DNA from: Streptomyces tendae
GTDB lineage: Bacteria > Actinomycetota > Actinomycetes > Streptomycetales > Streptomycetaceae
Assembly (NCBI RefSeq): GCF_008632955.1
Contig: NZ_CP043959.1
Location: 2,790,001-2,854,000, forward strand
Length of the DNA: 64,000 nucleotides
Reading direction: 5' to 3'
Position numbers and translations under genes: made by a program. The notes below the pieces were generated by a model. That model saw only the letters and a list, made by a program, of their open reading frames with translations. It did not search any database and was not told the origin of the DNA. This document shows positions 42,572 to 53,133 of the stretch, piece after piece (position 1 is the first letter of the stretch; the number at the start of each line of letters is the position of its first letter).

Positions 42572-44181
42572 GCGCACCCCTGTCGTACACCCACGGCACC
42601 AGCACCACCCCGCTGCTCGGCGACACCATCGGCGCGAACCTGGACCGCGCGGTCGCCGCCTGGCCCGACCGTGAGGCCCTCGTCGACGTGGTGTCCGGAC
42701 GGCGCTGGACCTACACCGAGTTCGGCGCCGCCGTCGACGAGCTGGCGCGCGGACTGCTCGCCAAGGGCATCGGCACGGGGGACCGGGTCGGCATCTGGGC
42801 GGTCAATTGCCCCGAGTGGGTACTGACGCAGTACGCCACCGCCCGCATCGGCGCGATCATGGTGAACATCAACCCGGCCTACCGGTCGCACGAGTTGGCG
42901 TACGTGCTCCGGCAGTCCGGCGTCACCCTGCTGGTGTCCTCCCTCGCGCACAAGGGCACCGACCACCGCGCGCTGGTGGACGAAGTGCGCGGCGCGTGCC
43001 CGGGGTTGCGGGAGACCGTCTACATCGGCGACCCGTCGTGGGACGCGCTCACCGAGGCCGCCGCCGAGGTCCCGGCCGAGCGCGCGGACGCCGTCGCGGC
43101 GGGCCTGAGCTGCGACGACCCGGTCAACATTCAGTACACCTCGGGCACCACGGGCTTCCCGAAGGGCGCCACGCTCTCCCACCACAACATCCTCAACAAC
43201 GGCTACTGGGTGGGCCGCACGATCGGCTACACCGAACAGGACCGGGTGTGCCTCCCGGTGCCCTTCTACCACTGCTTCGGCATGGTGATGGGCAATCTGG
43301 CGGCCACCTCGCACGGCGCCTGCGTCGTGATCCCCGCGCCCTCCTTCGACCCGGCGGCGACGCTGGCGGCCGTCCAGCAGGAGCGCTGCACCTCGCTGTA
43401 CGGCGTGCCCACCATGTTCATCGCCGAGCTGAACCTGCCGGACTTCGCCTCGTACGACCTCTCCTCGCTGCGCACCGGCATCATGGCGGGCTCGCCGTGC
43501 CCGGTGGAGGTCATGAAGCGGGTGGTCGCCGAGATGCACATGGAGCAGGTCTCCATCTGCTACGGCATGACGGAGACCTCCCCGGTGTCGCTCCAGACGC
43601 GCAGGGACGACGACCTGGAGCACCGCACCGGCACCGTCGGCCGGGTGCTGCCGCACATCGAGGTGAAGATCGTCGACCCGGCCACCGGCGTCACCGTGCA
43701 GCGCGGCACGTCCGGCGAACTGTGCACCCGCGGCTACAGCGTGATGCTCGGCTACTGGGACGAGCCGGAGAGGACCGCCGAGGCCGTCGACCGGGGCCGC
43801 TGGATGCACACCGGTGACCTGGCGGTGATGCGGGACGACGGCTACGTGGAGATCGTCGGCCGCATCAAGGACATGATCATCCGGGGCGGCGAGAACATCT
43901 ATCCGCGCGAGATCGAGGAGTTCCTCCACGCCCACCCCAAGATCGCGGACGTCCAGGTCGTCGGTGTCCCGCACGAGCGGTACGGCGAGGAGGTCCTCGC
44001 CTGTGTCGTCCCGCGCGATGCGGCCGACCCGCTCACCCTGGCCGAGCTGAAGGCGTACTGCGACGGCCGCCTGGCCCACTACAAGGTCCCCAGCCGCCTC
44101 GAACTCCTGGACTCCTTCCCGATGACGGTCTCGGGGAAGGTCCGCAAGATCGAGCTGCGCGAGAGGTACGGGACCGGCTGA
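42568..44181 (+). CDS. acyl-CoA synthetase (FadD-like AMP-binding protein)
   Basis: 537 aa. GTG 42568 overlaps the upstream TGA (GTGA). Phosphate loop [18 protein letters not shown] (about 190-207), [21 protein letters not shown] (about 331), [44 protein letters not shown] and catalytic Lys in [15 protein letters not shown]. The family includes long-chain and aryl/fatty acyl-CoA ligases used in beta-oxidation. Paired with the ACSM-type gene, it suggests an operon for activating carboxylic acids of different length. No dehydrogenase or thiolase genes accompany them. Confidence 0.88.
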   Translation: MSAPLSYTHGTSTTPLLGDTIGANLDRAVAAWPDREALVDVVSGRRWTYTEFGAAVDELARGLLAKGIGTGDRVGIWAVNCPEWVLTQYATARIGAIMVNINPAYRSHELAYVLRQSGVTLLVSSLAHKGTDHRALVDEVRGACPGLRETVYIGDPSWDALTEAAAEVPAERADAVAAGLSCDDPVNIQYTSGTTGFPKGATLSHHNILNNGYWVGRTIGYTEQDRVCLPVPFYHCFGMVMGNLAATSHGACVVIPAPSFDPAATLAAVQQERCTSLYGVPTMFIAELNLPDFASYDLSSLRTGIMAGSPCPVEVMKRVVAEMHMEQVSICYGMTETSPVSLQTRRDDDLEHRTGTVGRVLPHIEVKIVDPATGVTVQRGTSGELCTRGYSVMLGYWDEPERTAEAVDRGRWMHTGDLAVMRDDGYVEIVGRIKDMIIRGGENIYPREIEEFLHAHPKIADVQVVGVPHERYGEEVLACVVPRDAADPLTLAELKAYCDGRLAHYKVPSRLELLDSFPMTVSGKVRKIELRERYGTG

Positions 44182-44246
44182 GCCCCGCTCGCACCGTGCT
44201 CCCGCTCGTCGCGCCGGTGCCGCTCCTCGCGCCGTAGGATTTGTGC

Positions 44247-45164
44247 ATGTCGGAGCTCAATCTGCGGCGTCTGCGCTACTTCGTGGCCGTCGCCGACACG
44301 CTCAGTTTCAGCCGGGCGGCGCAGGAGCTGCACATCGCCCAGCCCGTGCTCAGCCGGCAGATCGCGCTGCTCGAACGAGAACTCGGTGTGGTCCTGTTCG
44401 ACCGCTCGACGCGGGGCACCGACCTGACCCACGCGGGCCGGGCCATCGCGGAGGACGGACGGCAACTGCTGCGGTCGGCCGGTGCCCTGGAACGACGTGC
44501 CCGTCAGGCCGCCCAGGGGATCGAGCGGCTGGCCATCGGTTTCATGCCGGGCTTGCTGGTCACGCCCATCGTGCAGGGCCTGCGGCAGTGGCACGCCGGC
44601 ATCCGGATCGACCTCGTCCGCACGGGCTGGCACGACCAGGTGGAGACGATCCTCGACGGCCGTGTCGATCTCGGTCTGGTGCGCCTTCCCGTTCCGCACC
44701 GGGGTCTCCAGGTCGAGCCACTGTTCCGGGAGGAGCGGATCGTCGTCCTGTCGGCGTCGCATCCCCTCGCCGCTGCCGAGGAGCTGAGCCTGTACGCCCT
44801 GGCCGAGTACGACCTCCTCCAGTCCCCGGACGCGGCTCCCGAGTGGCGTGAGGCCCGGCTCGCGCGTGGCCTGCCGGTGCGGACCGGGGGCGATTATCCG
44901 CATGAGGTGGAGATCAAGTTGGAGCGGGTGGCCGCATCGTCCGGGGTGGCGTTCCTCCCGGTGTCGACGGCCCGGTTCTACACCCGTACCGACGTCGTCG
45001 CCCGTCCGGTGGCAGGGCTGGCGCCGAGCGCTGTCGGCGTGGCCCGGGCAGCCGGGCGCGACTCGGCCGCGCTGAACCACGCGATCGCGCTCGCTCATAC
45101 CCTGCGGGCATCACTGACGACGGAAAGGGTCTTGGACGCGGCGGCGGTCCCGGACGGACCCTGA
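44247..45164 (+). CDS. LysR-family transcriptional regulator
   Basis: 305 aa from ATG 44247. N-terminal wHTH: NLRRLRYFVAVADTLSFSRAAQELHIAQPVLSRQIALLERELGVVLFDRS; the rest is a LysR substrate-binding domain (LAIGFMPGLLVTPIVQGLR, VDLGLVRLPVPHRGLQVEPLF, VAASSGVAFLPVSTARFY). The -10-like TAGGAT (44235-44240) ends six bases before the ATG and no ribosome-binding site is seen, so the message is probably leaderless. Unusually for LysR, the next gene (an SDR) is codirectional and only four bases downstream, so regulator and oxidoreductase form one operon. Confidence 0.9.
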   Translation: MSELNLRRLRYFVAVADTLSFSRAAQELHIAQPVLSRQIALLERELGVVLFDRSTRGTDLTHAGRAIAEDGRQLLRSAGALERRARQAAQGIERLAIGFMPGLLVTPIVQGLRQWHAGIRIDLVRTGWHDQVETILDGRVDLGLVRLPVPHRGLQVEPLFREERIVVLSASHPLAAAEELSLYALAEYDLLQSPDAAPEWREARLARGLPVRTGGDYPHEVEIKLERVAASSGVAFLPVSTARFYTRTDVVARPVAGLAPSAVGVARAAGRDSAALNHAIALAHTLRASLTTERVLDAAAVPDGP

Positions 45165-45168
45165 ACAC

Positions 45169-45891
45169 ATGACCATCAACGCTTCCTCCCGCATCGTCGT
45201 CCTCGGTGGAACCAGCGGCATCGGCCTCGCCGTCGCCCGGCGCGCCGCCGACGCCGGAGCGACGGTGACCATCGCCTCGAGCCGGGCCGCATCGGTCGAG
45301 CGCGCTCTCGCACAGCTGCCGGCCGGCGTCGTGGGACGGGCCGTGGACGCGAGCTCCGGCGACGCGGTCGCGGCCCTCTTCGACGAGATCGGCACCTTCG
45401 ACCACCTCGCCTACACCGCCGGTGAGAATCTCACCGGCCTTCCGCTCGCCGACTACACGGTCGACCGGGCGAGCGCGTTCTTCGCCCTGCGCCTGTTCCA
45501 CGCCCTCGAGGCCGTCCGGCTGGCCGTACCGCATCTCGCACCGGGCGGGTCCGTCACCCTCACCAGCGGCACGGCGGCCTTCAAGGGCGGCCCCGGATGG
45601 ACCCTGGGGGCCGCGGTCTGCGGCGCGGTGGTGTCCGCCGCCCGCAGTCTCGCCGTGGAACTGGCGCCGGTGCGGGTGAACGTCGTGGCGCCCGGGGTCG
45701 TGCGCTCGCCGCTGTGGTCGGGGATGAGCGAGGCGGAACGGGAGCAGATGTACACCGGTCTCGCCGCGTCCCTCCCACTGGGCCGTGTGGCGGAGCCGGA
45801 CGACGCGGCCAAGGCGTTCCTCGCCCTCATGGACCAGGACTACGTGACCGGCACGGTGTCGGTCGTCGACGGCGGCACCCTCGCCGCCTGA
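45169..45891 (+). CDS. SDR-family protein lacking the Tyr/Lys catalytic pair
   Basis: 240 aa. Cofactor motif GGTSGIGLAVARRA (about 13-26) and the late motif LAPVRVNVVAPGVVRSP (about 164-180) are those of short-chain dehydrogenases. The active-site segment reads LTSGTAAFKGGPGWTLGAAVCGAVVSAARSL: taking the Ser of TSG as the catalytic serine, the expected Tyr 13 residues on is Leu and the Lys four after that is Val. So it is either an atypical SDR with a different mechanism or a non-enzymatic binder. N-terminal fold is otherwise complete. Co-transcribed with the LysR regulator four bases upstream. Confidence 0.85.
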   Translation: MTINASSRIVVLGGTSGIGLAVARRAADAGATVTIASSRAASVERALAQLPAGVVGRAVDASSGDAVAALFDEIGTFDHLAYTAGENLTGLPLADYTVDRASAFFALRLFHALEAVRLAVPHLAPGGSVTLTSGTAAFKGGPGWTLGAAVCGAVVSAARSLAVELAPVRVNVVAPGVVRSPLWSGMSEAEREQMYTGLAASLPLGRVAEPDDAAKAFLALMDQDYVTGTVSVVDGGTLAA

Positions 45892-45941
45892 GGCCGGGAG
45901 ACGTCCGGGACGACTGCCCCCGGGTGCCCGGCACGCGGCGA

Positions 45942-46409
45942 TCAGCAGCCCACCGTCCGGCGGAAGACCTGTCGGGAGCCGCCCTCCGGGCCCGGGGCGG
46001 CGGGTTCGGCGGGGGTGAAGCCGAGGCGCTCGTAGAAGACACGGGCGCCGCTGACGACGGCCCCGGGGTGGTCGGGGCCGAAGGTGACCACCTCGATCTC
46101 GCCGGGGCCGCGCACCCAGCGTCGTGTCGCCTCCTCCATCAGCGCGCGGCCGACGCCCGTGCCGCGGGCCCGGCGGGAGACGACGAGCCAGTGCACGTGG
46201 TACGTCGGCGCCTCTCCCCCGAAGAGCAGCCCGCCGAGGAGGTCCGGCCCCGAGGAGGGGGCGACCAGCGCCCTGGACGCGGCGATGTGCTCGCGCACCG
46301 CGTCGTGGAAACCGGGCTCCTCGACCATCGGCCCGAACCACTCCTCGACCTGGGCCGCCAGGTCGAGGAAGCCCGGGAAGTCGCGCTCACGTGCCGGTCT
46401 GACCGTCAT
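45942..46409 (-). CDS. GNAT-family N-acetyltransferase
   Basis: 155 aa from ATG 46409, overlapping the stop of the upstream GNAT gene. Acetyl-CoA loop VSRRARGTGVGRALMEEATRRW (about 77-98, R/Q-x-x-G-x-G/A) with the preceding HVHWLVV strand, and ARVFYERLGFTPAE at the C-terminus, both canonical. N-terminal MTVRPARERDFPGFLDLAAQVEEWFGPM resembles GNATs acting on small amines. Substrate unknown. Forms a two-gene unit with the next gene. Confidence 0.88.
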   Translation of the reverse strand: MTVRPARERDFPGFLDLAAQVEEWFGPMVEEPGFHDAVREHIAASRALVAPSSGPDLLGGLLFGGEAPTYHVHWLVVSRRARGTGVGRALMEEATRRWVRGPGEIEVVTFGPDHPGAVVSGARVFYERLGFTPAEPAAPGPEGGSRQVFRRTVGC

Positions 46410-46951
46410 CCGGACAGTCTGCCGGACGTCCCGCCGGAGTGCGGCAGTTCGAGGCGCATGCAGACGCGCGGCCACCGGTCGAGACCGTGGGCCGCCTCCT
46501 CGGCGCGGATCCGCCGCAGCCCCGGGGTGAGTCCGGCCTCGCTCAGCGTGCGGAAGCCCAGGCGCGCGTAGTAGGGGGCGTTCCACGGGACCTCGGTGAA
46601 GGTGGTCAGGGTCAGGGCGGTCAGGCCCTCCTCCCGGGCGCGGTCCGCGGCGCGGGCGAGCAGGGCGCGGCCCACGCCCCGGCGGGCGGCGTCGGGGTGG
46701 ACGGACACCTGCTCCACGTGGAGCGCGCCGTCCACCGGTTCGGCGATCAGATAGGCGGCCGGTACGTCCGTGCGGGCGTCGGCCGCGACCCAGCAGCGGC
46801 CCGCCCGCCGGTAACGCTCCAGGGTCTCCAGGGCGGGCGGTGCGTCGTCGGCGACGTCCGCCATGCCGACGTCACGGAACGGGACACCGGCCGCCCGTTC
46901 GATCTCCTGGAGACGGGCCAGTTCGGCGCGGGCGGCGGGACGGATGCGCAT
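46406..46951 (-). CDS. GNAT-family N-acetyltransferase
   Basis: 181 aa. HVEQVSVHPDAARRGVGRALLARAADRAREEGL (about 78-110) is the acetyl-CoA site and WNAPYYARLGFRTLSEAGLTPGLRRIRAEEAAHGLDRWPRVCMRLEL the C-terminal acceptor region; N-terminus MRIRPAARAELARLQEIERAAGVPFRDVGMADVA. The WPRVCM ending and DVGM segment are shared with many Streptomyces GNATs of unknown substrate. Translationally coupled to the downstream GNAT (ATGA overlap). Confidence 0.9.
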   Translation of the reverse strand: MRIRPAARAELARLQEIERAAGVPFRDVGMADVADDAPPALETLERYRRAGRCWVAADARTDVPAAYLIAEPVDGALHVEQVSVHPDAARRGVGRALLARAADRAREEGLTALTLTTFTEVPWNAPYYARLGFRTLSEAGLTPGLRRIRAEEAAHGLDRWPRVCMRLELPHSGGTSGRLSG

Positions 46952-46993
46952 GCGCCGAGTATGGGACGCCCCGGCGTGCCCGTCTCCGGGTTT

Positions 46994-47665
46994 TCAGTCC
47001 GCGTCGGCGTCCAGCGCGTCGGCGGCGGCGTTCACGGGCCGGGGGACACCGGTGAGGTCGAGCAGGAACAGCGGCACGTCCAGGGTGTCGGCGCGGGCGC
47101 GGGCCTCGTCGGTGTAACCGGGGAGGGAGAAGTACAGGCAGGACGCGGACTCCGTCATGGCGGTCAGCCACAGGCACTCGACGTCCCGCGGGGTCGCCGG
47201 CCGCGACGACGGGTCCAGCTGGGCCAGTACGCCCCGGCCGGCCAGTCCGATGCCGGAGGTGGGCCGCTGGTCCGCGCGCCGGATGTCCTCGTGACCGAGG
47301 CGCCGCAGATACAGCACGGCCGCCGTGACCGCGTCCCGCGCGGTGCGGATCGGCACCACGGGGACGGCGGGGCGCCGCGGCCTGCCGGCCGGCACCGACG
47401 CCTCCTCGCCCGCCACCGGGATGCGCAGCACCGTCCCGCAGGGGCAGCCCAGTTCGGGGTGCGGCCACTCGCCGCGCAGGCCGCAGCTCCCGCAGCGCAC
47501 GCTCACCCATTCCTCCCGCCACGCGCGCTGCCCGACGGGGCCCGGGACCCGGTCCGGGTCCAGCGGCGCGGCGACGGGGGCGCCGCAGGCGCAGGGGTAC
47601 GCCGGTGCCGTGTAGCGGTGCGAGCGCCGACAGTCGGGGCAGCGCACCGGCACGCTCTCGGACAT
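46994..47665 (-). CDS. zinc-ribbon protein with restriction-endonuclease-like C-terminus
   Basis: 223 aa from ATG 47665; an in-frame ATG 33 bases upstream is possible. Two zinc ribbons are visible: [10 protein letters not shown]...YPCACGAPV (about 6-30) and [10 protein letters not shown]...LGCPCGTVL (about 55-82). The C-terminal ~100 residues ([79 protein letters not shown]) resemble the Mrr/PD-(D/E)xK-like core: a strand-helix pattern with [15 protein letters not shown] in the place of the usual FTxxAxxxA helix. Catalytic residues are incomplete, so a nuclease activity is not assured. Transcribed alone. Confidence 0.7.
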   Translation of the reverse strand: MSESVPVRCPDCRRSHRYTAPAYPCACGAPVAAPLDPDRVPGPVGQRAWREEWVSVRCGSCGLRGEWPHPELGCPCGTVLRIPVAGEEASVPAGRPRRPAVPVVPIRTARDAVTAAVLYLRRLGHEDIRRADQRPTSGIGLAGRGVLAQLDPSSRPATPRDVECLWLTAMTESASCLYFSLPGYTDEARARADTLDVPLFLLDLTGVPRPVNAAADALDADAD

Positions 47666-47783
47666 GGTCCACTCCCGTGGTTCTCGAGGCGGGTCCATCG
47701 TCCTCCACCCGCACGCCGGTGTCCCGTACTTGCCGCGCACTCGCCGCTCTCTTGACGGGCTTCCCCCATCCCTCTTACATTCA

Positions 47784-47820
47784 TTCCAGATAGCAGAAAT
47801 AACTTTCCATCATGCGGAAG
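47784..47820 (+). promoter_or_regulatory. double operator upstream of gcl
   Basis: Two adjacent dyads: TTCCAGATAGCAGAAATA (47785-47802) and CTTTCCATCATGCGGAAG (47803-47820), both of the form TTCC-N6/7-G(A/G)AA. The hyi promoter has a matching pair (53047-53085). AT content here is far higher than nearby coding DNA. Consistent with an IclR/AllR-type repressor binding, which is known to govern glyoxylate/allantoin genes; the regulator gene is not in this window. Confidence 0.55.
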
Positions 47821-47879
47821 AAGCTCACGGCGGGGCGCGACGGGAGTGCGAATCCGAGAAGCCGAAGCAGGAGTACTCC

Positions 47880-49664
<1,785 letters not shown>

Positions 49665-49672
49665 CCCGCACA

Positions 49673-49728
49673 CGGAAGGGGCGGGCCGCGGAGGCACACA
49701 GAGGTGACCCCGGGGCCCGCCCCTTCCG
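49673..49728 (+). terminator. perfect 15-bp hairpin terminator after gcl
   Basis: Arms CGGAAGGGGCGGGCC (49673-49687) and GGCCCGCCCCTTCCG (49714-49728), 26-base loop. Lies between convergent gcl and the Cys/Gly-tail gene. Confidence 0.75.
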
Positions 49729-49736
49729 GTCCGTTG

Positions 49737-50480
49737 TCAGTTCCCACCGCCCCCGCCGCAGCCCCCTCCTCCTCCGCAGCCACCGCTACCCTCGCCGCCC
49801 GCGCAGCTGAACGCGCCGCCGCAGTAGTGGGGGCCCGCGTATCCGCCCCCGGAGGTGCCCGAGGAGCCGGAGGTGCCGGAGAAGCGGCGCAGGGCACGCC
49901 TGTGGCGTAGGCGGCCGCGTTCCGAGAGACCCGCGCGGAGGGCGAAGCGGGGGACGACGACGCGGAGGGCCGCCTGGCCGTGCAGGGCGACGGACAGCAG
50001 CTTCTCCTCGTCGGAGAGGCCCTCACCGTCCCGGCTCGCCGGGACGGGGTACGCGGTGCGCAGCAGGTGCAGGCGATGGCGTGCCGCCCGTGTCGTACCC
50101 AGCGCCGGCGGACTCACCATGCCCGCGTCCGCCAACCCGACCTTCAGCGTGGCCACCGCCCACCGGACGTCCGGGTCCCGCAGCAACTCCCGCACGTGGC
50201 ACGGCTCGTGCAGCCTTCGGCACACCGCGCTCTCCAGGTACGGCACCCGCAGTTCCGCCGGGACGTCGTTCTCCGGCGCGAGGATCCCGTCCGGCGTCGG
50301 CAGCGGCGGCAGTGCGCGCCCCGCCTCGTTGTCGACCGCCACCACCGTGTTCCGTGCGCCGGGCTCGACGGCGCCGCGCAGGTGCAGGGCGACGACGGCC
50401 ACCATGACGGTGGCGCGCGGACCTCCGGCCAGCAGGGCGAGCTCGTGCGGCGTCTCCCGGACGCGCGCGGTGTCGGCCAT
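49737..50480 (-). CDS. TIGR04222-like protein with Gly/Cys-rich tail
   Basis: 247 aa from ATG 50480 with GAGGGGG upstream. N-terminal soluble domain: TPHELALLAGGPRATVMVAVVALHLRGAVEPG, PYLESAVCRRLHEPCHVRELLRDP, LLRTAYPVPASRDGEGLSDEEKLLSVALHGQAALR. The end is SGTSGGGYAGPHYCGGAFSC then GGEGSGGCGGGGGCGGGGGN: five cysteines in a Gly matrix, as in the actinobacterial TIGR04222 family, where the tail follows membrane helices (absent here). No signal peptide. The tail may bind metal or membrane partners (inference). Lies between gcl and glxR without an obvious link to glyoxylate metabolism. Confidence 0.65.
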   Translation of the reverse strand: MADTARVRETPHELALLAGGPRATVMVAVVALHLRGAVEPGARNTVVAVDNEAGRALPPLPTPDGILAPENDVPAELRVPYLESAVCRRLHEPCHVRELLRDPDVRWAVATLKVGLADAGMVSPPALGTTRAARHRLHLLRTAYPVPASRDGEGLSDEEKLLSVALHGQAALRVVVPRFALRAGLSERGRLRHRRALRRFSGTSGSSGTSGGGYAGPHYCGGAFSCAGGEGSGGCGGGGGCGGGGGN

Positions 50481-50646
50481 GACAGGCCACCCCCTCGGAC
50501 AGGGGGCCCGCCGCCCCCGTGCCGACGGGCCCCGTGTGCGGGGATGGTTCCGCTCGCGGGGCCCGCCCAAGCCTCGGGAGGCCGTTTTCAGAGGTTCATT
50601 TGAGGCTGCCGTAGCCGCCCTACGGACGTTGCCGTAGAGGCCGCGC

Positions 50647-50883
50647 TCACGAGTCGTGGTGTTCGGACAGTCCCGGCCAGTCGTCCGGGCCGCCGCCCTG
50701 CCACTCGATGAAGTCCGCGTCCTCGACGTCGGTGACGTACAGGTCGGCCAGGCGCAGGATCCCGCCCACGTCGTCGGTGTGCGTGGCGACGCCCAGCGTC
50801 GCGTCGTCGGAGGTGACCCGCCGGGAGCCGTCCAGGGCGGGCGCGTGGACCACGATGTGCGGGTGCTCCGTCGGATGTGCCAT
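50647..50883 (-). CDS. small acidic protein of unknown function
   Basis: 78 aa from ATG 50883. MAHPTEHPHIVVHAPALDGSRRVTSDDATLGVATHTDDVGGILRLADLYVTDVEDADFIEWQGG then DDWPGLSEHHDS. Acidic, no membrane segment or known motif; the pattern of alternating hydrophobic residues (HIVVHAP...RRVTSDDATLGVATH) suggests a beta-rich fold. Third-position GC supports coding. Three overlapping CCGTAG/CTACGG elements (about 50609-50637) just downstream of its stop can form alternative hairpins. Confidence 0.6.
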   Translation of the reverse strand: MAHPTEHPHIVVHAPALDGSRRVTSDDATLGVATHTDDVGGILRLADLYVTDVEDADFIEWQGGGPDDWPGLSEHHDS

Positions 50884-51195
50884 GCCCCCAGGCTGCTGCG
50901 GTCCGGGCGGATCCGCACGCCGGGAGGACGGTGGGCTCGGGGCCGCGGCGGCGGCGACGGCCGCGGGGCGTCTCCCCTCAGGTCGTAGGAGACGGGCCGC
51001 GGCGTTGACCACCGCACTGGCTCGCGCGCCGCCGCGGCGCCCTCGCCCCGCCCGCACCGCGGACGCCGTACGGCCACCCCTCATCCGGGCCGTACGGCGT
51101 CGCGGTGCGGGCCGTGGGTTCCGGGCGGCGCCGCCGCCTTGGGCGCGACAGGACTGATGTCGGCGCCGGCGCCGCCCGGAGTTCTGGGGGGTGGG

Positions 51196-52086
51196 TCAGA
51201 CCCGCGCGCCGGACAGCCGCTCGACCGCCCGCAGCAGCGCGGAGTGGTCGAGGCCGCCGTCGCCCTGCGCGCGCAGGCTCGCCACCAGCTGGGCGACCAC
51301 GGCACCCACGGGCAGCGCGGCGCCGACGGTGCGGGCGGCGTCGGTGACGATGCCCATGTCCTTGTGATGCAGGTCGATCCGGAAGCCGGGCTTGAAGTCC
51401 CGGTTCAGGAAGTTGTCCTTCTTGCGGGCCAGCACGGTCGAGCCGGCCAGTCCGCCGCCCAGGACGTCCAGCGCCGCCGCCAGGTCGACGCCGGACTTCT
51501 CCAGGAAGACCACGGCCTCGGCGCACGCCTGGATGTTGACGGCGACGATCAGCTGGTTGGCGGCCTTCACCGTCTGCCCGGAGCCGTGCGGACCGCAGAG
51601 CACGATCGTCTTCCCCAGCGCCTCGAACAGCGGCTTCGCCTCGTCGAAGTCGGTCTGCTCGCCGCCCACCATGATGGACAGCACCGCCTCGATCGCGCCG
51701 GCCTCACCACCGGAGACCGGGGCGTCGAGCACCCGGATGCCCTTCTCCTTCGCGGCAGCGGCAAGGTCGACGGAGGTCTGCGGGGTGATCGAGGACATGT
51801 CGATCAGCAGGGCGCCGGGGCGGGCGTTCTCCAGGATGCCGTCGGGCCCGTACGCGACGGCCTCCACCTGCGGGGAGGCGGGGACCATCGTGACGATCAC
51901 GTCGGCGTCGCGGACGGCCTCGGCGACGGAAGCCGCAGCGGTGCCGCCCGCGGCGGTCAGCCGGTCCAGCTTCTCCCGCTCCAGGGTGTGGCCGGTGACG
52001 TCGTAGCCCGCCTTGATCAGGTTCTCGGACATGGGGGAGCCCATGATGCCGAGGCCGATCCAGGCGACCTTGGGAAGAGTGCTCAT
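51196..52086 (-). CDS. glxR: 2-hydroxy-3-oxopropionate (tartronate semialdehyde) reductase
   Basis: 296 aa. Beta-hydroxyacid dehydrogenase reducing tartronate semialdehyde, the Gcl product, to D-glycerate with NAD(P)H. Rossmann GLGIMGSPM (about 12-20), substrate loop DAPVSGGEAGA (about 119-129), catalytic Lys in GSGQTVKAANQLIVAVN (about 169-185) and the C-terminal HHKDMGIVTDAAR. Lies downstream of hyi on the same strand, 109 bases apart, so they are probably one transcript from the hyi promoter. Together with gcl it completes glyoxylate to glycerate conversion. Confidence 0.95.
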   Translation of the reverse strand: MSTLPKVAWIGLGIMGSPMSENLIKAGYDVTGHTLEREKLDRLTAAGGTAAASVAEAVRDADVIVTMVPASPQVEAVAYGPDGILENARPGALLIDMSSITPQTSVDLAAAAKEKGIRVLDAPVSGGEAGAIEAVLSIMVGGEQTDFDEAKPLFEALGKTIVLCGPHGSGQTVKAANQLIVAVNIQACAEAVVFLEKSGVDLAAALDVLGGGLAGSTVLARKKDNFLNRDFKPGFRIDLHHKDMGIVTDAARTVGAALPVGAVVAQLVASLRAQGDGGLDHSALLRAVERLSGARV

Positions 52087-52194
52087 GAGGGTGCCTCTCG
52101 GTACGTCTCGATAAGGGGGTGGGGGAGCGGGCCCCGCGCCGTGGTGGCCGGCCCGGCGCCGTGGGCCGGCGCACCCGGCCCTGCCCGGCGCGGG

Positions 52195-53025
52195 TCAGCG
52201 GGCCTCGCGCGGCAGCCAGTCGAAGGCCGCCGCGCTCGGGCGGTCCCCGGGCTTGTACTCCAGGCCGGTCCAGCCGTCGTATCCGGCCTTGCGCAGCCGG
52301 TCCAGCAGCTCCTCCAGAGGGAGCGAGCCGGTGCCGGGCGCGCCGCGTCCGGGGCTGTCGGCGATCTGCACATGCCCTGTCTTCTCCGCGTGGCGGTCGA
52401 TCACCGCCGGCAGGTCCTCGCCGTTCATGGCCAGGTGGTACAGGTCCATCAGGAAGCGGGCGTTGCCCAGTCCGGTGGCCGCGTTGACCCGGTCGACGAC
52501 CTCCACCGCGGCCGGTGCCGACACCAGCGGGTAATGCGGCGACTCGGCCCGGTTGAGCGCCTCGACCAGCAGGACGGCGCCGATCCGGTCGGCGGCCCGC
52601 GCGGCCAGGACGAGGTTCTCCAGGGCGAGCGCGTCCTGCTCGCCCGGGTCCACGCCGTCCACCCGGTTGCCGTACAGCGCGTTCAGCGCGCGGCAGCCGA
52701 GGGACTCGGCGAAACCGGCCGCCACCTCGACGTTGGCACGGAAGCGCGCGGACTCCTCGCCGGGCAGGGACAGCGCGCCCCGGTCCGGGCCGGGCAGCTC
52801 ACCGGCGTAGAAGTTCAGGCCGGTGAGGCGGACGCCCGCGTCCTCGATCGCCGTGCGCAGCGCGGCCGGCTCGGACCGCTCGGGCACGGGGGAGTCCGTC
52901 CAGGGCCACCACAGCTCGACCGCGGTGAAGCCGGCCGCGGCCGCGGCCGCGGGACGCTCCAGGAGCGGGAGTTCCGTGAAGAGGATCGACAGGTTGACGG
53001 TGAAGCGCTGGTCGGCGAATCCCAT
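52195..53025 (-). CDS. hyi: hydroxypyruvate isomerase
   Basis: 276 aa. TIM-barrel of the AP-endonuclease-2 type interconverting hydroxypyruvate and tartronate semialdehyde. FTVNLSILFTELPLLERPAAAAAAGFTAVELWWPW (start), LLVEALNRAESPHYPL (Glu metal ligand, about 155), RFLMDLYHLAMNGEDLPAVI (Asp and His), HVQIADSPGRGAPGTGSL and YDGWTGLEYKPGDRP (final Glu) give the four-residue metal site of Hyi. Length matches E. coli Hyi (258 aa). Head of the hyi-glxR unit; a double operator matching that of gcl lies 22 bases upstream of the start. Confidence 0.95.
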   Translation of the reverse strand: MGFADQRFTVNLSILFTELPLLERPAAAAAAGFTAVELWWPWTDSPVPERSEPAALRTAIEDAGVRLTGLNFYAGELPGPDRGALSLPGEESARFRANVEVAAGFAESLGCRALNALYGNRVDGVDPGEQDALALENLVLAARAADRIGAVLLVEALNRAESPHYPLVSAPAAVEVVDRVNAATGLGNARFLMDLYHLAMNGEDLPAVIDRHAEKTGHVQIADSPGRGAPGTGSLPLEELLDRLRKAGYDGWTGLEYKPGDRPSAAAFDWLPREAR

Positions 53026-53046
53026 CGGGCCGCGCTCCCTTCATTG

Positions 53047-53085
53047 TTTTCCGTATAGCGAAATAGTTTTTCTGCGTACTGGAAG
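53047..53085 (-). promoter_or_regulatory. double operator upstream of hyi
   Basis: On the + strand: TTTTCCGTATAGCGAAATAG (53047-53066) and TTTTCTGCGTACTGGAAGA (53067-53085). The first shares ATAGC and GAAATA with the first gcl dyad (47785-47802); the second has the TTTC-N8-GGAA layout. The paired layout and about 19-base spacing are the same as at gcl. Confidence 0.55.
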
Positions 53086-53133
53086 ACTGCCTGCGCGGGT
53101 GAAGGGCTGTCAAGAGGTCGGTAGGTTGGCCCC

